DNA from: Rhodovulum adriaticum
GTDB taxonomy: Bacteria; Pseudomonadota; Alphaproteobacteria; Rhodobacterales; Rhodobacteraceae
DNA length: 64,000 nt
Direction: 5' to 3'
NCBI RefSeq assembly: GCF_004345735.1
Contig: NZ_SLXL01000012.1
Span: 1-64,000 of the forward strand
Position numbers and translations under genes: made by a program. Numbering within the stretch: position 1 is the first letter of the stretch; each line of letters starts with the position of its first letter. Under the pieces are notes generated by a model, which was not told where the DNA came from, did not search any database, and saw only the letters and a program-made list of their open reading frames with translations. Of the stretch, positions 37,974 to 48,139 are shown piece by piece.

Positions 37974-38031
37974 CCATACGTCCCGCGCGGACGACCCGCC
38001 GGATCAATCCGGTGCCGGACCGTTCCGCAAA

Positions 38032-38181
38032 TCAGCACCCCGGCGGCGTCACCGTTCCCATTTCGCTGATCTCGCTCACACCGGGTTCGCATTCGCTCAC
38101 CGGCTCTTGGGCGCAGGCAGCCAGCAGGGCCACCACCCCGAAGCCGAGAATCAGGCCCCGAACCTTCTTGCTGCGTGTCAT
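38032..38181 (-). CDS. Small 49-residue lipoprotein, possibly FNR-controlled
   Basis: This short gene is easily missed. It reads MTRSKKVRGLILGFG, then VVALLAAC as lipobox, with Cys23 the lipidation site; the mature part is only 27 residues (CAQEPVSECEPGVSEISEMG and TVTPPGC) with three cysteines in all after processing. GGGAGA sits 6 bases before the ATG. A perfect FNR/FnrL box lies ~74 bases upstream on the same strand. Ala at +2 suggests outer-membrane sorting if Lol rules apply. I do not recognise a family; the role is unknown. Confidence 0.78.
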   Translation of the reverse strand: MTRSKKVRGLILGFGVVALLAACAQEPVSECEPGVSEISEMGTVTPPGC

Positions 38182-38248
38182 CGATATCTCCCTTTTCAGT
38201 CGAGCTTGACGCCCAAAAATGAACTACACCGTTCAGTAAAGGTTTGCC

Positions 38249-38262
38249 TTGATCCGGATCAA
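38249..38262 (-). promoter_or_regulatory. FNR/FnrL binding site upstream of the small lipoprotein
   Basis: TTGAT-CCGG-ATCAA is a perfect match to the FNR-family consensus. Its centre is ~74 bases from the lipoprotein ATG. If the start of transcription is near 38214, the centre would be at -41.5, the class II activating position; the -10 there is weak. Confidence 0.78.
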
Positions 38263-38278
38263 GACCTGTCCGGCAGGA

Positions 38279-39604
38279 TCAGTCCAGCCCGCGCAAAACC
38301 TCGCCCAGGGTGTCCACGATGCGGTCGATCTGGGCCTTGTCGATCATCAGCGGCGGGGACAGGGCGATGATGTCGCCGGTGGTGCGAATCATCAGCCCCT
38401 TTTCGTAGGCGTCCAGGAACGCAGCAAAGGCACGCTTGGTCGGCGCGCCCGGAATCGGCGCCAGTTCCACCGCACCGACAAGCCCCATGTTGCGAATATC
38501 GATAACGTGGGGCAGGTCCTTCAGCGAATGCAGCGCCTCCTCCCAATAGGGGGCCAGGGTGGCGGCGTTTTCGAACAGCCCCTCTTCGCGATAGGTGTCC
38601 AGCGTGGCCAGGCCCGCCGCGGCGGCAATGGGGTTGCCGGAATAAGTATAGCCGTGGAACAGTTCGATCAGGTGTTCCGGCCCCTCCATGAAGGCGTCGT
38701 GAATCGCCGGTGTCGTCAGAACCGCCCCCATGGGAATCACCCCGTTGGTCAGCCCCTTGGCGGTGGTCATCATGTCAGGCAGCACCCCGAAATAGTCGGC
38801 AGCGAAACTGGCGCCCAGCCGCCCGAACCCGGTAATCACCTCGTCGAAGATCAACAGGATACCGTGTTTCGCCGTGATCTCGCGCAGGCGTTCCAGATAG
38901 CCCTTGGGCGGCAGCAGAACGCCGGTGGACCCGGCCATGGGTTCCACGATTACCGCGGCAATGGTCTCGGCCCCGTGCAGGGCGACGATGCGCTCCAGCT
39001 CGTCGGCCAGATGCGCGCCGTGTTCCGGTTGCCCCCTGGAAAAGGCGTTCTCGGGCAGGTGGGTATGCGGCAAATGATCGACGCCGGTCAGCAAGGCCCC
39101 GTAAACCTTGCGGTTATTGACGATCCCGCCCACCGAAATGCCGCCGAAATTCACCCCGTGATAACCCCGCTCGCGCCCGATCAGGCGGGTGCGCTGCCCC
39201 TCGCCCCGGGCGCGGTGATAGGCGATGGCGATCTTCAGCGCGGTCTCGACCGACTCGGACCCCGAATTGGTGAAGAACACATGCTCCATCCCCTCGGGCG
39301 CCATGTCGCGCAGCGCGCTGGCCAGTTCGAATGCCTTGGGATGGCCCATCTGAAAGGCCGGGGCATAATCCAGTTCCCCCGCCTGCGCCTGGATCGCCTG
39401 CGTGATCTTCGGCCGGCAATGGCCCGCGTTGCAGCACCACAGACCGGCGGTGCCGTCCAGCACCTCGCGCCCGTCGGCGGTGTGGTAGAACATCCCCTCT
39501 GCGCCAACCAGCATGCGCGGCGCCTTCTTGAACTGGCGGTTCGCGGTGAACGGCATCCAGAAGGCGGACAGGTCGTTGGGCACGGGTTTGCGATCAAGCG
39601 CCAT
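38279..39604 (-). CDS. Class III omega-amino acid--pyruvate aminotransferase
   Basis: This 441-residue PLP enzyme is of the beta-alanine/omega-amino acid:pyruvate transaminase group. Visible: NSGSESVETALKIA (PLP phosphate), RERGYHGVNFGGISVGG, the Asp in LIFDEVITGFGRLG and PLP lysine Lys283 (TTAKGLTNG). It moves amino groups from beta-alanine or similar omega-amino acids to pyruvate, giving malonate semialdehyde and alanine. Start MALDRKPVPND has TGGAG upstream. It stands alone. Exact donor is uncertain. Confidence 0.9.
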   Translation of the reverse strand: MALDRKPVPNDLSAFWMPFTANRQFKKAPRMLVGAEGMFYHTADGREVLDGTAGLWCCNAGHCRPKITQAIQAQAGELDYAPAFQMGHPKAFELASALRDMAPEGMEHVFFTNSGSESVETALKIAIAYHRARGEGQRTRLIGRERGYHGVNFGGISVGGIVNNRKVYGALLTGVDHLPHTHLPENAFSRGQPEHGAHLADELERIVALHGAETIAAVIVEPMAGSTGVLLPPKGYLERLREITAKHGILLIFDEVITGFGRLGASFAADYFGVLPDMMTTAKGLTNGVIPMGAVLTTPAIHDAFMEGPEHLIELFHGYTYSGNPIAAAAGLATLDTYREEGLFENAATLAPYWEEALHSLKDLPHVIDIRNMGLVGAVELAPIPGAPTKRAFAAFLDAYEKGLMIRTTGDIIALSPPLMIDKAQIDRIVDTLGEVLRGLD

Positions 39605-39868
39605 GAGTCACTCCAGTATCTTGGGTCGCCCGCGGACGGACGACCCGGTTGCAATTTTCCGAAAGGATGGGCTGTTGATTATGAAATGAAAAGAAAAATC
39701 CCTGCCCGATGAGGGCCTTGGCCCCGCCAAACGCATGCCTGCAAGGGCAAAAAGCGCCCTGATCCGCTTTCCTTGGGTTTTTCCCTCGCGTATAAGCGGC
39801 CCAATTCCAACGCAGGATGCGGGCGCGCCCAGGCCGGGCGGCAAACGCGCAAGCGATCGAGGACTGGC

Positions 39869-40354
39869 ATGACGAAAACTTCCCACGAGTCGGACGTGGC
39901 CTTCATTCAGGCGCTGGCGGAACTGCTGCGCGAGCACGACCTGACCGAGCTTCAGGTCAAGCGCGAATACGGCGAGGACGACTCGCTGGATGTGCGGGTG
40001 TCGCGCAGCGCCCCGGTGGCCGCGCCGGTTCAGGTGGCCGCCCCCGCCGCCCCGGCCCCCGCGCCCGCCGCCACCCCGGCACCCGCCGCAGAGGCCCCGG
40101 CCGAGGATCCCGCGCTGCACCCCGGCGCCGTGACCTCGCCCATGGTCGGCACCGCCTATCTGCAACCCGAACCGGGCGCCGATTCCTTCGTCAAGGTTGG
40201 CGATGCGGTCAAGGAAGGGCAGACCCTGCTGATCGTCGAGGCCATGAAGACGATGAACCACATCCCCGCGCCCAGTTCCGGCACCGTCAAGCGTATCCTG
40301 GTCGAGGACGGCGCGCCGGTGGAATTCGGCGCCCCCCTGATGATCATCGAATAA
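39869..40354 (+). CDS. accB: Biotin carboxyl carrier protein of acetyl-CoA carboxylase
   Basis: This 161-residue BCCP carries biotin between the biotin carboxylase and carboxyltransferase for malonyl-CoA synthesis. An N-terminal helical part ([20 protein letters not shown]), an Ala/Pro linker (~48-88) and the biotinyl domain with Lys127 in EAMKTM are clear. GAGG precedes the ATG. It is co-transcribed with accC (10-base gap). Confidence 0.97.
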   Translation: MTKTSHESDVAFIQALAELLREHDLTELQVKREYGEDDSLDVRVSRSAPVAAPVQVAAPAAPAPAPAATPAPAAEAPAEDPALHPGAVTSPMVGTAYLQPEPGADSFVKVGDAVKEGQTLLIVEAMKTMNHIPAPSSGTVKRILVEDGAPVEFGAPLMIIE

Positions 40355-40364
40355 GGCCCCGCGC

Positions 40365-41714
40365 ATGTTCGAGAAAATTCTCATCGCCAACCGGGGGGAA
40401 ATCGCGCTGCGCGTCATCCGCGCCTGCCGCGAAATGGGCATCCGCTCTGTTGCGGTGCACTCCACCGCCGACGCCGACGCCATGCATGTGCGTATGGCCG
40501 ACGAAAGCGTCTGCATCGGCCCGCCCGCCGGCACCGACAGCTACCTGTCGATTCCCGCGATCATCTCGGCCTGTGAAATCACCGGCGCACAGGCGATCCA
40601 TCCCGGCTATGGCTTCTTGTCGGAAAACGCCCGTTTCGTGCAGATCGTCGAGGATCACGGCCTGACCTTCATCGGCCCCTCGGCGGAACATATTCGCATG
40701 ATGGGCGACAAGATCACCGCTAAGGAAACCATGAAGGCCCTTGGCGTGCCCTGCGTGCCCGGGTCCGACGGCGGCGTGCCCGACCTGGAAACCGCCCGCA
40801 CCGTGGCCGCAGAAATCGGCTATCCGGTCATCATCAAGGCCACCGCTGGCGGCGGTGGGCGCGGGATGAAGCTGGCCCGCACCGCCGATGATCTGGACCA
40901 TGCCTTTCAGACCGCCCGGGCCGAGGCGAAATCCGCCTTCGGCAATGACGAGGTCTATATCGAGAAATACCTAGGCCAGCCGCGCCATATCGAGATTCAG
41001 GTCTTTGGCGACGGCAAGGGCCGCGCGGTGCATCTGGGCGAGCGGGATTGCTCGCTGCAGCGGCGCCACCAGAAGGTGTTCGAAGAGGCCCCCGGCCCCG
41101 CCATCGACGCCGAAACCCGTGCGCGCATCGGCAAGACCTGTGCCGAGGCGGTCGCCAAGATCAACTATATCGGCGCGGGCACGATCGAATTCCTGTACGA
41201 AAACGGCGAGTTCTACTTCATCGAGATGAACACCCGCCTGCAAGTGGAACACCCCGTCACCGAGGCAATCTTCGGTGTGGACCTGGTGCGTGAACAGATC
41301 CGCGTCGCCGAGGGACAGCCGCTGTCCTTCACCCAGGACGAGCTGGAGCTGAACGGCCACGCCATCGAGGTACGCATCAACGCCGAGCGGGTGCCGCAAT
41401 TCGCCCCCTGCCCCGGCAAGATTACCGCCTATCACGCGCCGGGCGGCCTGGGCGTGCGGATGGATTCGGCGCTGTATGACGGCTATTCGATCCCGCCCTA
41501 TTACGACAGCCTGATCGGCAAGCTGATCGTGCACGGCCGCGACCGGGGCGAGGCGCTGGCGCGTCTGAACCGCGCGTTGGGTGAGTTGATCGTGGATGGC
41601 GTCGATACCACCGTGCCCCTGTTCACCGCGCTGCTGCGCGAACCCGAGATCCTGCGCGGCGATTACGACATCCACTGGCTGGAACGCTGGTTGGAGTCCG
41701 GCCCCGAATTGTAA
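40365..41714 (+). CDS. accC: Biotin carboxylase subunit of acetyl-CoA carboxylase
   Basis: This 449-residue ATP-grasp enzyme carboxylates biotin on AccB with bicarbonate. Standard elements: [20 protein letters not shown], glycine-rich ATP loop [25 protein letters not shown], and [14 protein letters not shown]. Normal length. It sits between accB and aat in one run of genes. Confidence 0.98.
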   Translation: MFEKILIANRGEIALRVIRACREMGIRSVAVHSTADADAMHVRMADESVCIGPPAGTDSYLSIPAIISACEITGAQAIHPGYGFLSENARFVQIVEDHGLTFIGPSAEHIRMMGDKITAKETMKALGVPCVPGSDGGVPDLETARTVAAEIGYPVIIKATAGGGGRGMKLARTADDLDHAFQTARAEAKSAFGNDEVYIEKYLGQPRHIEIQVFGDGKGRAVHLGERDCSLQRRHQKVFEEAPGPAIDAETRARIGKTCAEAVAKINYIGAGTIEFLYENGEFYFIEMNTRLQVEHPVTEAIFGVDLVREQIRVAEGQPLSFTQDELELNGHAIEVRINAERVPQFAPCPGKITAYHAPGGLGVRMDSALYDGYSIPPYYDSLIGKLIVHGRDRGEALARLNRALGELIVDGVDTTVPLFTALLREPEILRGDYDIHWLERWLESGPEL

Positions 41715-41740
41715 GGGGCGGCCCCGCCGGGGCGGAAGCG

Positions 41741-42385
41741 ATGGACGACACGCGCCTGACGCCCGAGTTGCTGTTGCACGCCTATGCGGCGGGCATCTTT
41801 CCCATGTCCGAATCGCGGGACGATCCGGATATCTTCTGGGTGGAACCGCGACTGCGTGGCATCCTTCCGCTGGATGGTTTTCACATTTCCCGCAGCTTGC
41901 GCCATACCCTCCGGCGCGCGCCCTTCACGATCCGCACCGATACCGATTTCGCAGGGGTGGTCCGGGGATGCGCCGACCGCGAGGAAACCTGGATCAACGC
42001 CACCATCTTTGACCTGTACGCCGCACTGCACGCGATGGGCCATGCCCATTCGCTGGAGGTCTGGGAGGGCGATACGCTGGTCGGCGGCGTCTACGGGGTC
42101 GCCCTGGGCGGCGCCTTCTTCGGCGAAAGCATGTTCTCACGCCGCACCGACGCATCCAAGGTGGCGCTCGCCTACCTGGTGGATCGCCTGCGGCAGGGCG
42201 GTTTCACGCTGTTCGATACGCAGTTCCTGACCGATCACCTGGCCAGCCTGGGCGGGATAGAAATCAGCCGCGACGACTACCGCGCCCGCCTGGCCGCCGC
42301 CCTGAAGGTCAGGGCCGGGTTTCACTGGGCCGGGCCGTTGCCCTCGCCCGAAACGTTGTTACAGCGCAGCACCCAGACATCGTAG
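41741..42385 (+). CDS. aat: Leucyl/phenylalanyl-tRNA--protein transferase
   Basis: This 214-residue enzyme attaches Leu or Phe to proteins with N-terminal Arg or Lys, making them ClpS/ClpAP substrates (N-end rule). Family stretches: [72 protein letters not shown] and [16 protein letters not shown]. It is 26 bases after accC. Its last 64 bases overlap the end of the convergent DUF2155 gene. Confidence 0.97.
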   Translation: MDDTRLTPELLLHAYAAGIFPMSESRDDPDIFWVEPRLRGILPLDGFHISRSLRHTLRRAPFTIRTDTDFAGVVRGCADREETWINATIFDLYAALHAMGHAHSLEVWEGDTLVGGVYGVALGGAFFGESMFSRRTDASKVALAYLVDRLRQGGFTLFDTQFLTDHLASLGGIEISRDDYRARLAAALKVRAGFHWAGPLPSPETLLQRSTQTS

Positions 42386-42918
42386 CGCGGGTGGTCCAAC
42401 GGGTTCAGCGCCGGGCTGGAGGCCAGCATCCACCCAGAAAACAACGCCCCGTCCCGGCCATCCTCAAAGATCGTCAGATAGGCATAGGCGTCCGAGGCCG
42501 GGTTGTCCTCGGGGTAGCGGCATTCGCCCAGGGTCACCGCCAGCCGCCCCACGCGCCCGGTCTGCCCAGGCTGCAGGTTCAGGTCCAGCGTTTCGCCGGC
42601 CATCTTGTCCAGCCCGCGCAGCACCGCGCCATCGGGGGCGACGGCAGCCACGATACGGGGTGTGGCCGGCGGGTCGTCCATTTCCAGCAGAATGCCGTTT
42701 TCGATGGGCTGGTCATACATTTCCAGCGGTCCGCTTTCGGGCTGCAAGGGGTCCATGTCCAGCGGACCGATTTCCAGGTCCATCTCTGGCAGGTCGTCCA
42801 GCGGCGCAGCGTTCCACCCCTCGGGCGACCAGCCGGATAGCGGGGCTTGCCCCGTTTCCTGGGCCGCAACAGGCACAGCGGACAGGGCCAGCGAAAGGAG
42901 TGCCGCACGCCAGGTCAC
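42322..42918 (-). CDS. DUF2155-domain secreted protein
   Basis: This 198-residue protein has a Sec signal peptide (~1-19, ending PVAAQ) and an acidic Pro-rich stretch. The C-terminal DUF2155 domain (~85-190) has [49 protein letters not shown]-type features: a conserved Cys in LGECRYP and a second one (VLRCNNV) near the end, which may pair. Function is unknown in the family. It overlaps the mlaD-like gene by 4 bases and is antisense to the end of aat over 64 bases. Confidence 0.85.
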   Translation of the reverse strand: MTWRAALLSLALSAVPVAAQETGQAPLSGWSPEGWNAAPLDDLPEMDLEIGPLDMDPLQPESGPLEMYDQPIENGILLEMDDPPATPRIVAAVAPDGAVLRGLDKMAGETLDLNLQPGQTGRVGRLAVTLGECRYPEDNPASDAYAYLTIFEDGRDGALFSGWMLASSPALNPLDHPRYDVWVLRCNNVSGEGNGPAQ

Positions 42919-43373
42919 GGGGTATCCTCGCCAGAGGATACGAACTTCAGCAACAGGCTTATCAGGCTTACCGCGCCCTGCGTGTCCAGCATTTCGTCCC
43001 CGGGTTCCAGATCAAAGGGCGACCCGCCGGGCACGAGTTCAAGGAAGGTGCCGCCCAGCAGCCCCTCGGACGCGACAACGGCGGTGCTGTCATCGGGCAG
43101 GACGATATCGTCTTTCACGGTAAAGCGGGCATCGGCGCGAAATGTCTGCGGGTTCAGATCCAACCCGGTGACGGTGCCGACCTTGACGCCGGCCAGCCGC
43201 ACATCGGTCCCGACCGAAACCCCCTCGGCAGAGCGGAAACTGGCGGTCAGTTCATACTGCCCGTCCGCCCCCGCGCCCAACCCGGCCGAGTTCGCGGCAT
43301 AGACCAGGAATCCAAACGCCAGCGCCAGAACGGCGCCACCTGCCAGTACCTCGGAGGGGCTGTTCTCGGCCAT
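42915..43373 (-). CDS. mlaD: MlaD-type MCE-domain protein
   Basis: This 152-residue protein has one N-terminal membrane anchor (EVLAGGAVLALAFGFLVYA) and a single MCE domain (ELTASFRSAEGVSVGTDVRLAGVKVGTV). MlaD forms a periplasmic hexamer that carries phospholipids between membranes with the MlaFEB ABC complex. mlaE, mlaF and mlaC are not seen here. The start MAENSPSEV is the family N-terminus; the frame extends 41 codons upstream into the neighbouring gene. Four-base overlap with the DUF2155 gene suggests coupling. Confidence 0.9.
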   Translation of the reverse strand: MAENSPSEVLAGGAVLALAFGFLVYAANSAGLGAGADGQYELTASFRSAEGVSVGTDVRLAGVKVGTVTGLDLNPQTFRADARFTVKDDIVLPDDSTAVVASEGLLGGTFLELVPGGSPFDLEPGDEMLDTQGAVSLISLLLKFVSSGEDTP

Positions 43374-43375
43374 GG

Positions 43376-43759
43376 TTATTCGGGCTGCCATGCCTCGTAG
43401 TCGCGCCGCTCTGCCGGTTGTGCCTGGCGCAGCGATCCGGTCGGCGCATAGGCCATCGGCGTGCCGGTCAGGTTGGCCACATGCGGTTTCTGCCACGGCT
43501 TGGTCGGCAGCGGCGCCTCTGTCGGGGGCGCGTCATAGGTGTGATGCAGCCAACCGTGCCAATCGGGCGACACGCGGCTGGCCTCGTTTTCGCCGTTATA
43601 GATCACCCAGCGGCGCTTGCCGTCGCGGGACTGGTAGAACACGTTGCCCTGATCGTCCTCGCCAACCTTCTGACCATGGCGCGCAGTGAAAAGCCGGGTG
43701 CCGATGGTTTCGCCGTTCCACCAGATGACGTATTTCAGCAGGCTGTCGATCACGCCCAT
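43376..43759 (-). CDS. NDUFA12-family subunit of NADH dehydrogenase
   Basis: This 127-residue protein is the alphaproteobacterial homologue of mitochondrial complex I subunit NDUFA12 (B17.2). Motifs: [47 protein letters not shown] and [15 protein letters not shown] type features at residues ~10-80. It associates with the peripheral arm of complex I. The nuo operon is not in the window. GGAGGA precedes the ATG at 43759. It begins a tightly packed set with mlaD and the DUF2155 gene. Confidence 0.95.
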   Translation of the reverse strand: MGVIDSLLKYVIWWNGETIGTRLFTARHGQKVGEDDQGNVFYQSRDGKRRWVIYNGENEASRVSPDWHGWLHHTYDAPPTEAPLPTKPWQKPHVANLTGTPMAYAPTGSLRQAQPAERRDYEAWQPE

Positions 43760-43922
43760 GGGCTCCTCCCGATCCTTTGGGACTGTATGGCGCATGCGCG
43801 CCTCTAGGTCCAGTGCCCCGCATACGATGGCGCACCGACGATGCGGGTGTTTGGCCAAGGACAGTCTTGCGATGGCACTGGCCGCCCCGCCCCCGTGGGG
43901 ATCACGGGACGCCCGGTCGGGA

Positions 43923-45188
43923 TCACCCGGCGCTTGCGCCGCCCTTCTTGTGATCGACGTAGATCATCAGCGGGGCCGCGTCGGAATTCACCGTCTCGTC
44001 GTTGACCACGACCTCTTCGACGCCCTCCATGCCGGGCAAGTCGAACATCGTGTCCAGCAGGATATCCTCCAGGATCGAGCGCAGGCCACGCGCGCCGGTC
44101 TTGCGGGCAATCGCCCGCTTGGCGATGGCCGTCAGCGCGTCGTCGGTGAAGGTCAGCTTGACATCTTCCAGCTCGAACAGGCGCTGGTACTGACGAACAA
44201 GGGCGTTCTTGGGCTTGGTCAGGATTTCAACCAGCGCGTCCTCGTCCAGATCCTGCAGCGTGGCGATCACGGGCAGACGGCCGACGAATTCCGGGATCAG
44301 GCCGAACTTCAGCAGGTCTTCGGGTTCCAGCTCCTTGAACATCTCGCCCACGCCGCGGGTATCGTTCGCCTTCACATCGGCGCCAAAGCCGATGGCAGAC
44401 CCCTTGCCGCGCTGCGCGATGATCTTTTCCAGCCCGGCAAAGGCGCCGCCGCAGATGAACAGGATGTTGGTGGTGTCCACCTGCAGGAATTCCTGCTGCG
44501 GATGCTTGCGCCCGCCCTGCGGCGGCACGCTGGCAACCGTACCCTCCATGATCTTGAGCAGGGCCTGTTGCACGCCCTCGCCCGACACGTCGCGGGTGAT
44601 GGACGGGTTGTCGGACTTGCGCGTGATCTTGTCGACCTCGTCGATATAGACGATGCCGCGCTGCGCGCGTTCGACATTGTATTCGCTGGCCTGAAGCAGT
44701 TTCAGGATGATGTTTTCCGCATCCTCGCCGACATAGCCCGCCTCGGTCAGGGTGGTGGCATCGGCCATGGTAAAGGGCACGTCCAGAATGCGCGCCAGCG
44801 TCTGCGCCAACAGCGTCTTGCCGCAGCCGGTCGGCCCGATCAGCAGGATGTTCGACTTGGCCAGTTCGATGTCGCCGGATTTGCCGACATGGTTCAGCCG
44901 CTTGTAGTGGTTGTGCACCGCGACCGACAATACGCGTTTGGCGTGGGCCTGGCCGATCACGTAATCGTCCAGCACCTCGCAGATTTCCTTGGGCGTCGGC
45001 ACACCCTCGGAGGATTTCAGCCCCGCGGATTTGGTCTCTTCGCGGATGATGTCCATGCACAGCTCGACGCATTCGTCGCAGATGAACACGGTCGGTCCGG
45101 CGATCAGCTTGCGCACCTCGTGCTGACTCTTGCCGCAGAACGAGCAGTAGAGCGTGTTTTTCGAGTCGCTGCCGGAAGTATTCGCCAT
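43923..45188 (-). CDS. clpX: ATP-dependent Clp protease ATP-binding subunit ClpX
   Basis: This 421-residue AAA+ unfoldase feeds substrates to ClpP. The N-terminal zinc finger uses Cys15, Cys18, Cys37 and Cys40. Walker A is [14 protein letters not shown] and Walker [11 protein letters not shown]. The pore loop GYVGED, the [16 protein letters not shown] pore-2 region and the ClpP-binding IGFGAD (IGF) loop are present. [11 protein letters not shown] is the start; the longer frame has no homology. It is downstream of clpP by 169 bases, the usual order. Confidence 0.98.
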   Translation of the reverse strand: MANTSGSDSKNTLYCSFCGKSQHEVRKLIAGPTVFICDECVELCMDIIREETKSAGLKSSEGVPTPKEICEVLDDYVIGQAHAKRVLSVAVHNHYKRLNHVGKSGDIELAKSNILLIGPTGCGKTLLAQTLARILDVPFTMADATTLTEAGYVGEDAENIILKLLQASEYNVERAQRGIVYIDEVDKITRKSDNPSITRDVSGEGVQQALLKIMEGTVASVPPQGGRKHPQQEFLQVDTTNILFICGGAFAGLEKIIAQRGKGSAIGFGADVKANDTRGVGEMFKELEPEDLLKFGLIPEFVGRLPVIATLQDLDEDALVEILTKPKNALVRQYQRLFELEDVKLTFTDDALTAIAKRAIARKTGARGLRSILEDILLDTMFDLPGMEGVEEVVVNDETVNSDAAPLMIYVDHKKGGASAG

Positions 45189-45357
45189 GTCGGTCCTCTG
45201 GGCTTTCTGACTGGCCCGCCTTGCGGAGGGGGGACGTTGCATCCGAACGCCCCTGACCTGTCAGCGTAGGACAGGTCGTTTCAGGGCACAACGCCAAAAT
45301 CCGGGGCGTCGTGCGGGTGAAAAACCGGGCGCGCGCAGGCCCGCCCGGCCAGATGTA

Positions 45358-45990
45358 TCAGCTGGCGCCGTCTTCAAGCGCCTCGCGGCTGTCGACGATT
45401 TCGTCGATCAGGCCCCACGCCTTGGCAGCCTCGGGATCCATGAAATTGTCGCGCTCCAGCGCGTCGACCACGGCCTGGAATTCCTGGCCCGTGTGTTTCA
45501 CGTAGATCTGGTTCAGCCGGTCCTTCAGCTTTTGCGTTTCTTGGGCGTGGATCATGATATCCGTCGCCTGCCCCTGATAGCCGCCCGAGGGCTGGTGCAC
45601 CATGATGCGCGAGTTGGGCAACGAGAACCGCATGCCCGGCGCCCCCGCCGCCAGCAGCAGCGACCCCATCGAGGCCGCCTGGCCGACAACCAGCGTCGAC
45701 ACCTTGGGCTTGATGTATTGCATCGTGTCGTAGATCGACAGGCCCGAGGTGACGACACCGCCGGGGCTGTTGATATACATCGAGATGTCCTTGGTCGGGT
45801 TCTCCGCCTCAAGGTGCAGCAACTGCGCCACGATCAGGCTGGCCATCCCGTCATGGACCGGCCCGGTGACGAAGATGATCCGTTCCTTCAGCAGGCGCGA
45901 AAAGATGTCATAGGCCCGCTCGCCGCGCGAGGTCTGCTCGACCACCATGGGCACGAGGTTGTTCATGTAATGCTCGATCGGATCGGTCAT
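45358..45990 (-). CDS. clpP: ATP-dependent Clp protease proteolytic subunit ClpP
   Basis: This 210-residue serine protease forms a double-heptamer barrel with ClpX or ClpA. The catalytic triad is Ser107 (QAASMGS), His132 (MVHQPSGG) and Asp181 (ERDNFM). The IGF-pocket region is normal. It precedes clpX on the same strand and is divergent from the photolyase-like gene. Confidence 0.98.
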   Translation of the reverse strand: MTDPIEHYMNNLVPMVVEQTSRGERAYDIFSRLLKERIIFVTGPVHDGMASLIVAQLLHLEAENPTKDISMYINSPGGVVTSGLSIYDTMQYIKPKVSTLVVGQAASMGSLLLAAGAPGMRFSLPNSRIMVHQPSGGYQGQATDIMIHAQETQKLKDRLNQIYVKHTGQEFQAVVDALERDNFMDPEAAKAWGLIDEIVDSREALEDGAS

Positions 45991-46162
45991 GTGTGCCTGC
46001 CTTCGATGTTCAATGGGACAGAACTAGTCCCGGGTGCCAAACGGAGTCTTAGTGCCGCGCCCGGACCCCTGCAAGGGCAGGCGGGCGGTTTCGCGCCATG
46101 CGGTTGATCCGCACGCCCGGCGCGATAACTGACAGGCAAACGGCCCGCGAAAGAGGCACAGA

Positions 46163-47395
46163 ATGAGCGATCCCATTTCCCCGACCCGCCGTGCCGCCCT
46201 GGAACGGCTGTCGCGTTTCGTGCCTCATGCGGGCCGCGACTATGCCGCCCGGCGCAATTTCGACCTGGGGCCGGGCCAGCATGTCCATGTCTCGGGCCTG
46301 TCGCCATGGCTGCGTCATCGCACGATCACCGAGCAGGAGGTGCTGCACGCGGTCCTGGCCCGGCACACGCCCGCAGCGACCGAGAAATTCGTGCAAGAGG
46401 TGTTCTGGCGCACCTACTGGAAGGGATGGCTGGAACGCCGCCCCGCGACCTGGGCCGAATACCGGGCCGGGGTCACGCGCGCGTTGAACCGGATCGACAC
46501 CGAGGACGGTCTGCGCACATGCTGGGCGGCCGCTTGTCGGGGCGAAACCGGGATCGACGCGATGGACGCCTGGGCGCGAGAGCTGGTCGACACCGGCTAT
46601 CTGCACAATCACGCGCGGATGTGGTTCGCCTCGATCTGGATCTTCACCCTGCGCCTGCCGTGGGAACTGGGGGCCGATTTCTTTCTGCGCCACCTGCTGG
46701 ACGGCGACCCGGCCGCGAACACGCTGGGGTGGCGTTGGGTGGCGGGACTGCACACCCCCGGCAAGCACTACGTCGCCCGGCCGGACAACATCGCGAAATA
46801 CACCGAGGGGCGGTTTCACCCGCAAGGGCTGGCGCCCGCCCCTGCCCCGCTGGACGGCCCGGCCCCGCCGCCACCAGGCCCGGTGCCCGCAGCCGCCGCG
46901 CTGCCCGATGGCCGCGTCGGGCTTTTGCTGACAGAGGACGACCTGTCCCCTGGCTGGCTGATCGAGGAGGGACTGCAACCCGCCGCCTGCGCGGCGCTGC
47001 TGTCCCATGGGGGGCGCTCGCCACTGGCGGTTTCAACGCAGGTCGCGCGCTTCACCCGGGGGCTGGCCGGCGATGCGCTGGACCGGCTGGGCGCAACCGG
47101 GCCGCTGTCCGAAAACCCGCAGGACATTGTGGATTGGGCCGCCGCAGAAGGGCTGAACGCGGTTGCCACACCTTATGCGCCTGTCGGGCCTGCGGCCGAG
47201 GCGCTGGACCGCCTGGCAGATGCGCTGAACGGACATGGCATCGCATTGACCCGCCACCCGCGCCCCTATGACCTGCGCGCCTGGCCCCATGCGACCCACG
47301 GGTTCTTTCGCTTCAAGTCGCGGATACCGGACCTGCTCTCGGCGATGGGTCTTGGCGACAGCCCGGCCACAGAGGCACGACTGCCAGGCCTCTGA
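46163..47395 (+). CDS. Photolyase/cryptochrome-like FAD protein with apparent swapped domain order
   Basis: This 410-residue protein begins directly with the FAD-binding helical domain of the photolyase/cryptochrome family (~1-220): SGLSPWLRHRTITEQEVL, FVQEVFWRTYWKGWLE, YLHNHARMWFASIWIF and NTLGWRWVAGLHTPGKHY. In standard photolyases a Rossmann-like antenna domain comes first. Here, after a Pro/Ala linker (~225-245), residues ~250-405 look like a diverged antenna domain (GRVGLLLTEDDLSPGW, AVATPYAPVGPAAEAL, HGFFRFKSRIPDLL). A repair or signalling role cannot be decided. It is divergent from clpP. Confidence 0.82.
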   Translation: MSDPISPTRRAALERLSRFVPHAGRDYAARRNFDLGPGQHVHVSGLSPWLRHRTITEQEVLHAVLARHTPAATEKFVQEVFWRTYWKGWLERRPATWAEYRAGVTRALNRIDTEDGLRTCWAAACRGETGIDAMDAWARELVDTGYLHNHARMWFASIWIFTLRLPWELGADFFLRHLLDGDPAANTLGWRWVAGLHTPGKHYVARPDNIAKYTEGRFHPQGLAPAPAPLDGPAPPPPGPVPAAAALPDGRVGLLLTEDDLSPGWLIEEGLQPAACAALLSHGGRSPLAVSTQVARFTRGLAGDALDRLGATGPLSENPQDIVDWAAAEGLNAVATPYAPVGPAAEALDRLADALNGHGIALTRHPRPYDLRAWPHATHGFFRFKSRIPDLLSAMGLGDSPATEARLPGL

Positions 47396-47401
47396 GCCGT
47401 T

Positions 47402-47905
47402 TCAGCCCGCCGGGGGGCTTTTCTTGATGTCACCCAGGTCCAGAACCGGCGCCACGTCCAAGTGCCCGGCGTCCAGCAGGCCCGCCACCCGTTCCAGCGC
47501 CGCCACGATCATCGCCTGTTCCCAGTCGGGCAGGCCATCGAAAGCATGGACATATCGGTCATGCAGGGGATCGGGCGCACGCTCGATCGCGTCGCTTCCC
47601 GACTGCGTAATAAAGATGTTCATCTGCCGACGATCGGTTTCGGACCTGCGCCGTTCGACCAGCCCCTTTGTCACCAGCCGGTCGACCAGCGTGGTCATCG
47701 TGGCCTGGGACACCCCCATGCGCGAGGCCAGCGCCTTGGGCGTGCTGCGCCCGGTCTCGGCCACGATCTGCAAGACCCGAATCTGCACCGCGGTCAGACC
47801 CGCGGCCTTGGCCAGCTCACGACCGTAAAGCTCGGTCGCCCGCAGGATGCGCCGCAGCGCGACAAGGCTGATATCCGACCGTTTCACCACCCGCCCTCCG
47901 GCCAT
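47402..47905 (-). CDS. ectR: MarR-family regulator, EctR-like
   Basis: This 167-residue winged-helix MarR protein has the recognition region TPKALASRMGVSQATMTTLVDRLVTKGLVERR followed by the wing SETDRRQMNIFITQSG. It is divergent from ectABC-ask, the position of EctR1, the repressor of ectoine genes in methylotrophs. The start is MAGGRVVKRSD; the frame extends 33 codons further into the promoter region. It likely represses the ect operon and itself at low salinity. Confidence 0.9.
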   Translation of the reverse strand: MAGGRVVKRSDISLVALRRILRATELYGRELAKAAGLTAVQIRVLQIVAETGRSTPKALASRMGVSQATMTTLVDRLVTKGLVERRRSETDRRQMNIFITQSGSDAIERAPDPLHDRYVHAFDGLPDWEQAMIVAALERVAGLLDAGHLDVAPVLDLGDIKKSPPAG

Positions 47906-48081
47906 GCATGTGCCCCCTTTTCCATCAAGCGCGCCCCGACGCAAGCAGCAAAAATTCGCAAGACAAAGCTTTATTTCGGATACGCGCCAAGGTGAAGTTT
48001 TCATGTCGAAGCGATATGGGGTGCATTAAACGCAAAAAATACGAGCGTTTACCCCAGATTTCGGGCCATAAGCTTAGCCTG

Positions 48082-48110
48082 TTGAAATTTCTTATGACTA
48101 ACTATATATC
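48082..48110 (+). promoter_or_regulatory. Probable ectA promoter
   Basis: TTGAAA (48082-48087) and TATATC (48105-48110) with a 17-base spacer lie in an AT-rich patch ~30 bases before the ectA start. This is close to a sigma-70 consensus, and the area is where an EctR site would be expected. Confidence 0.6.
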
Positions 48111-48139
48111 TTCGCGTGACAGAAACGAGGACAGGACCT

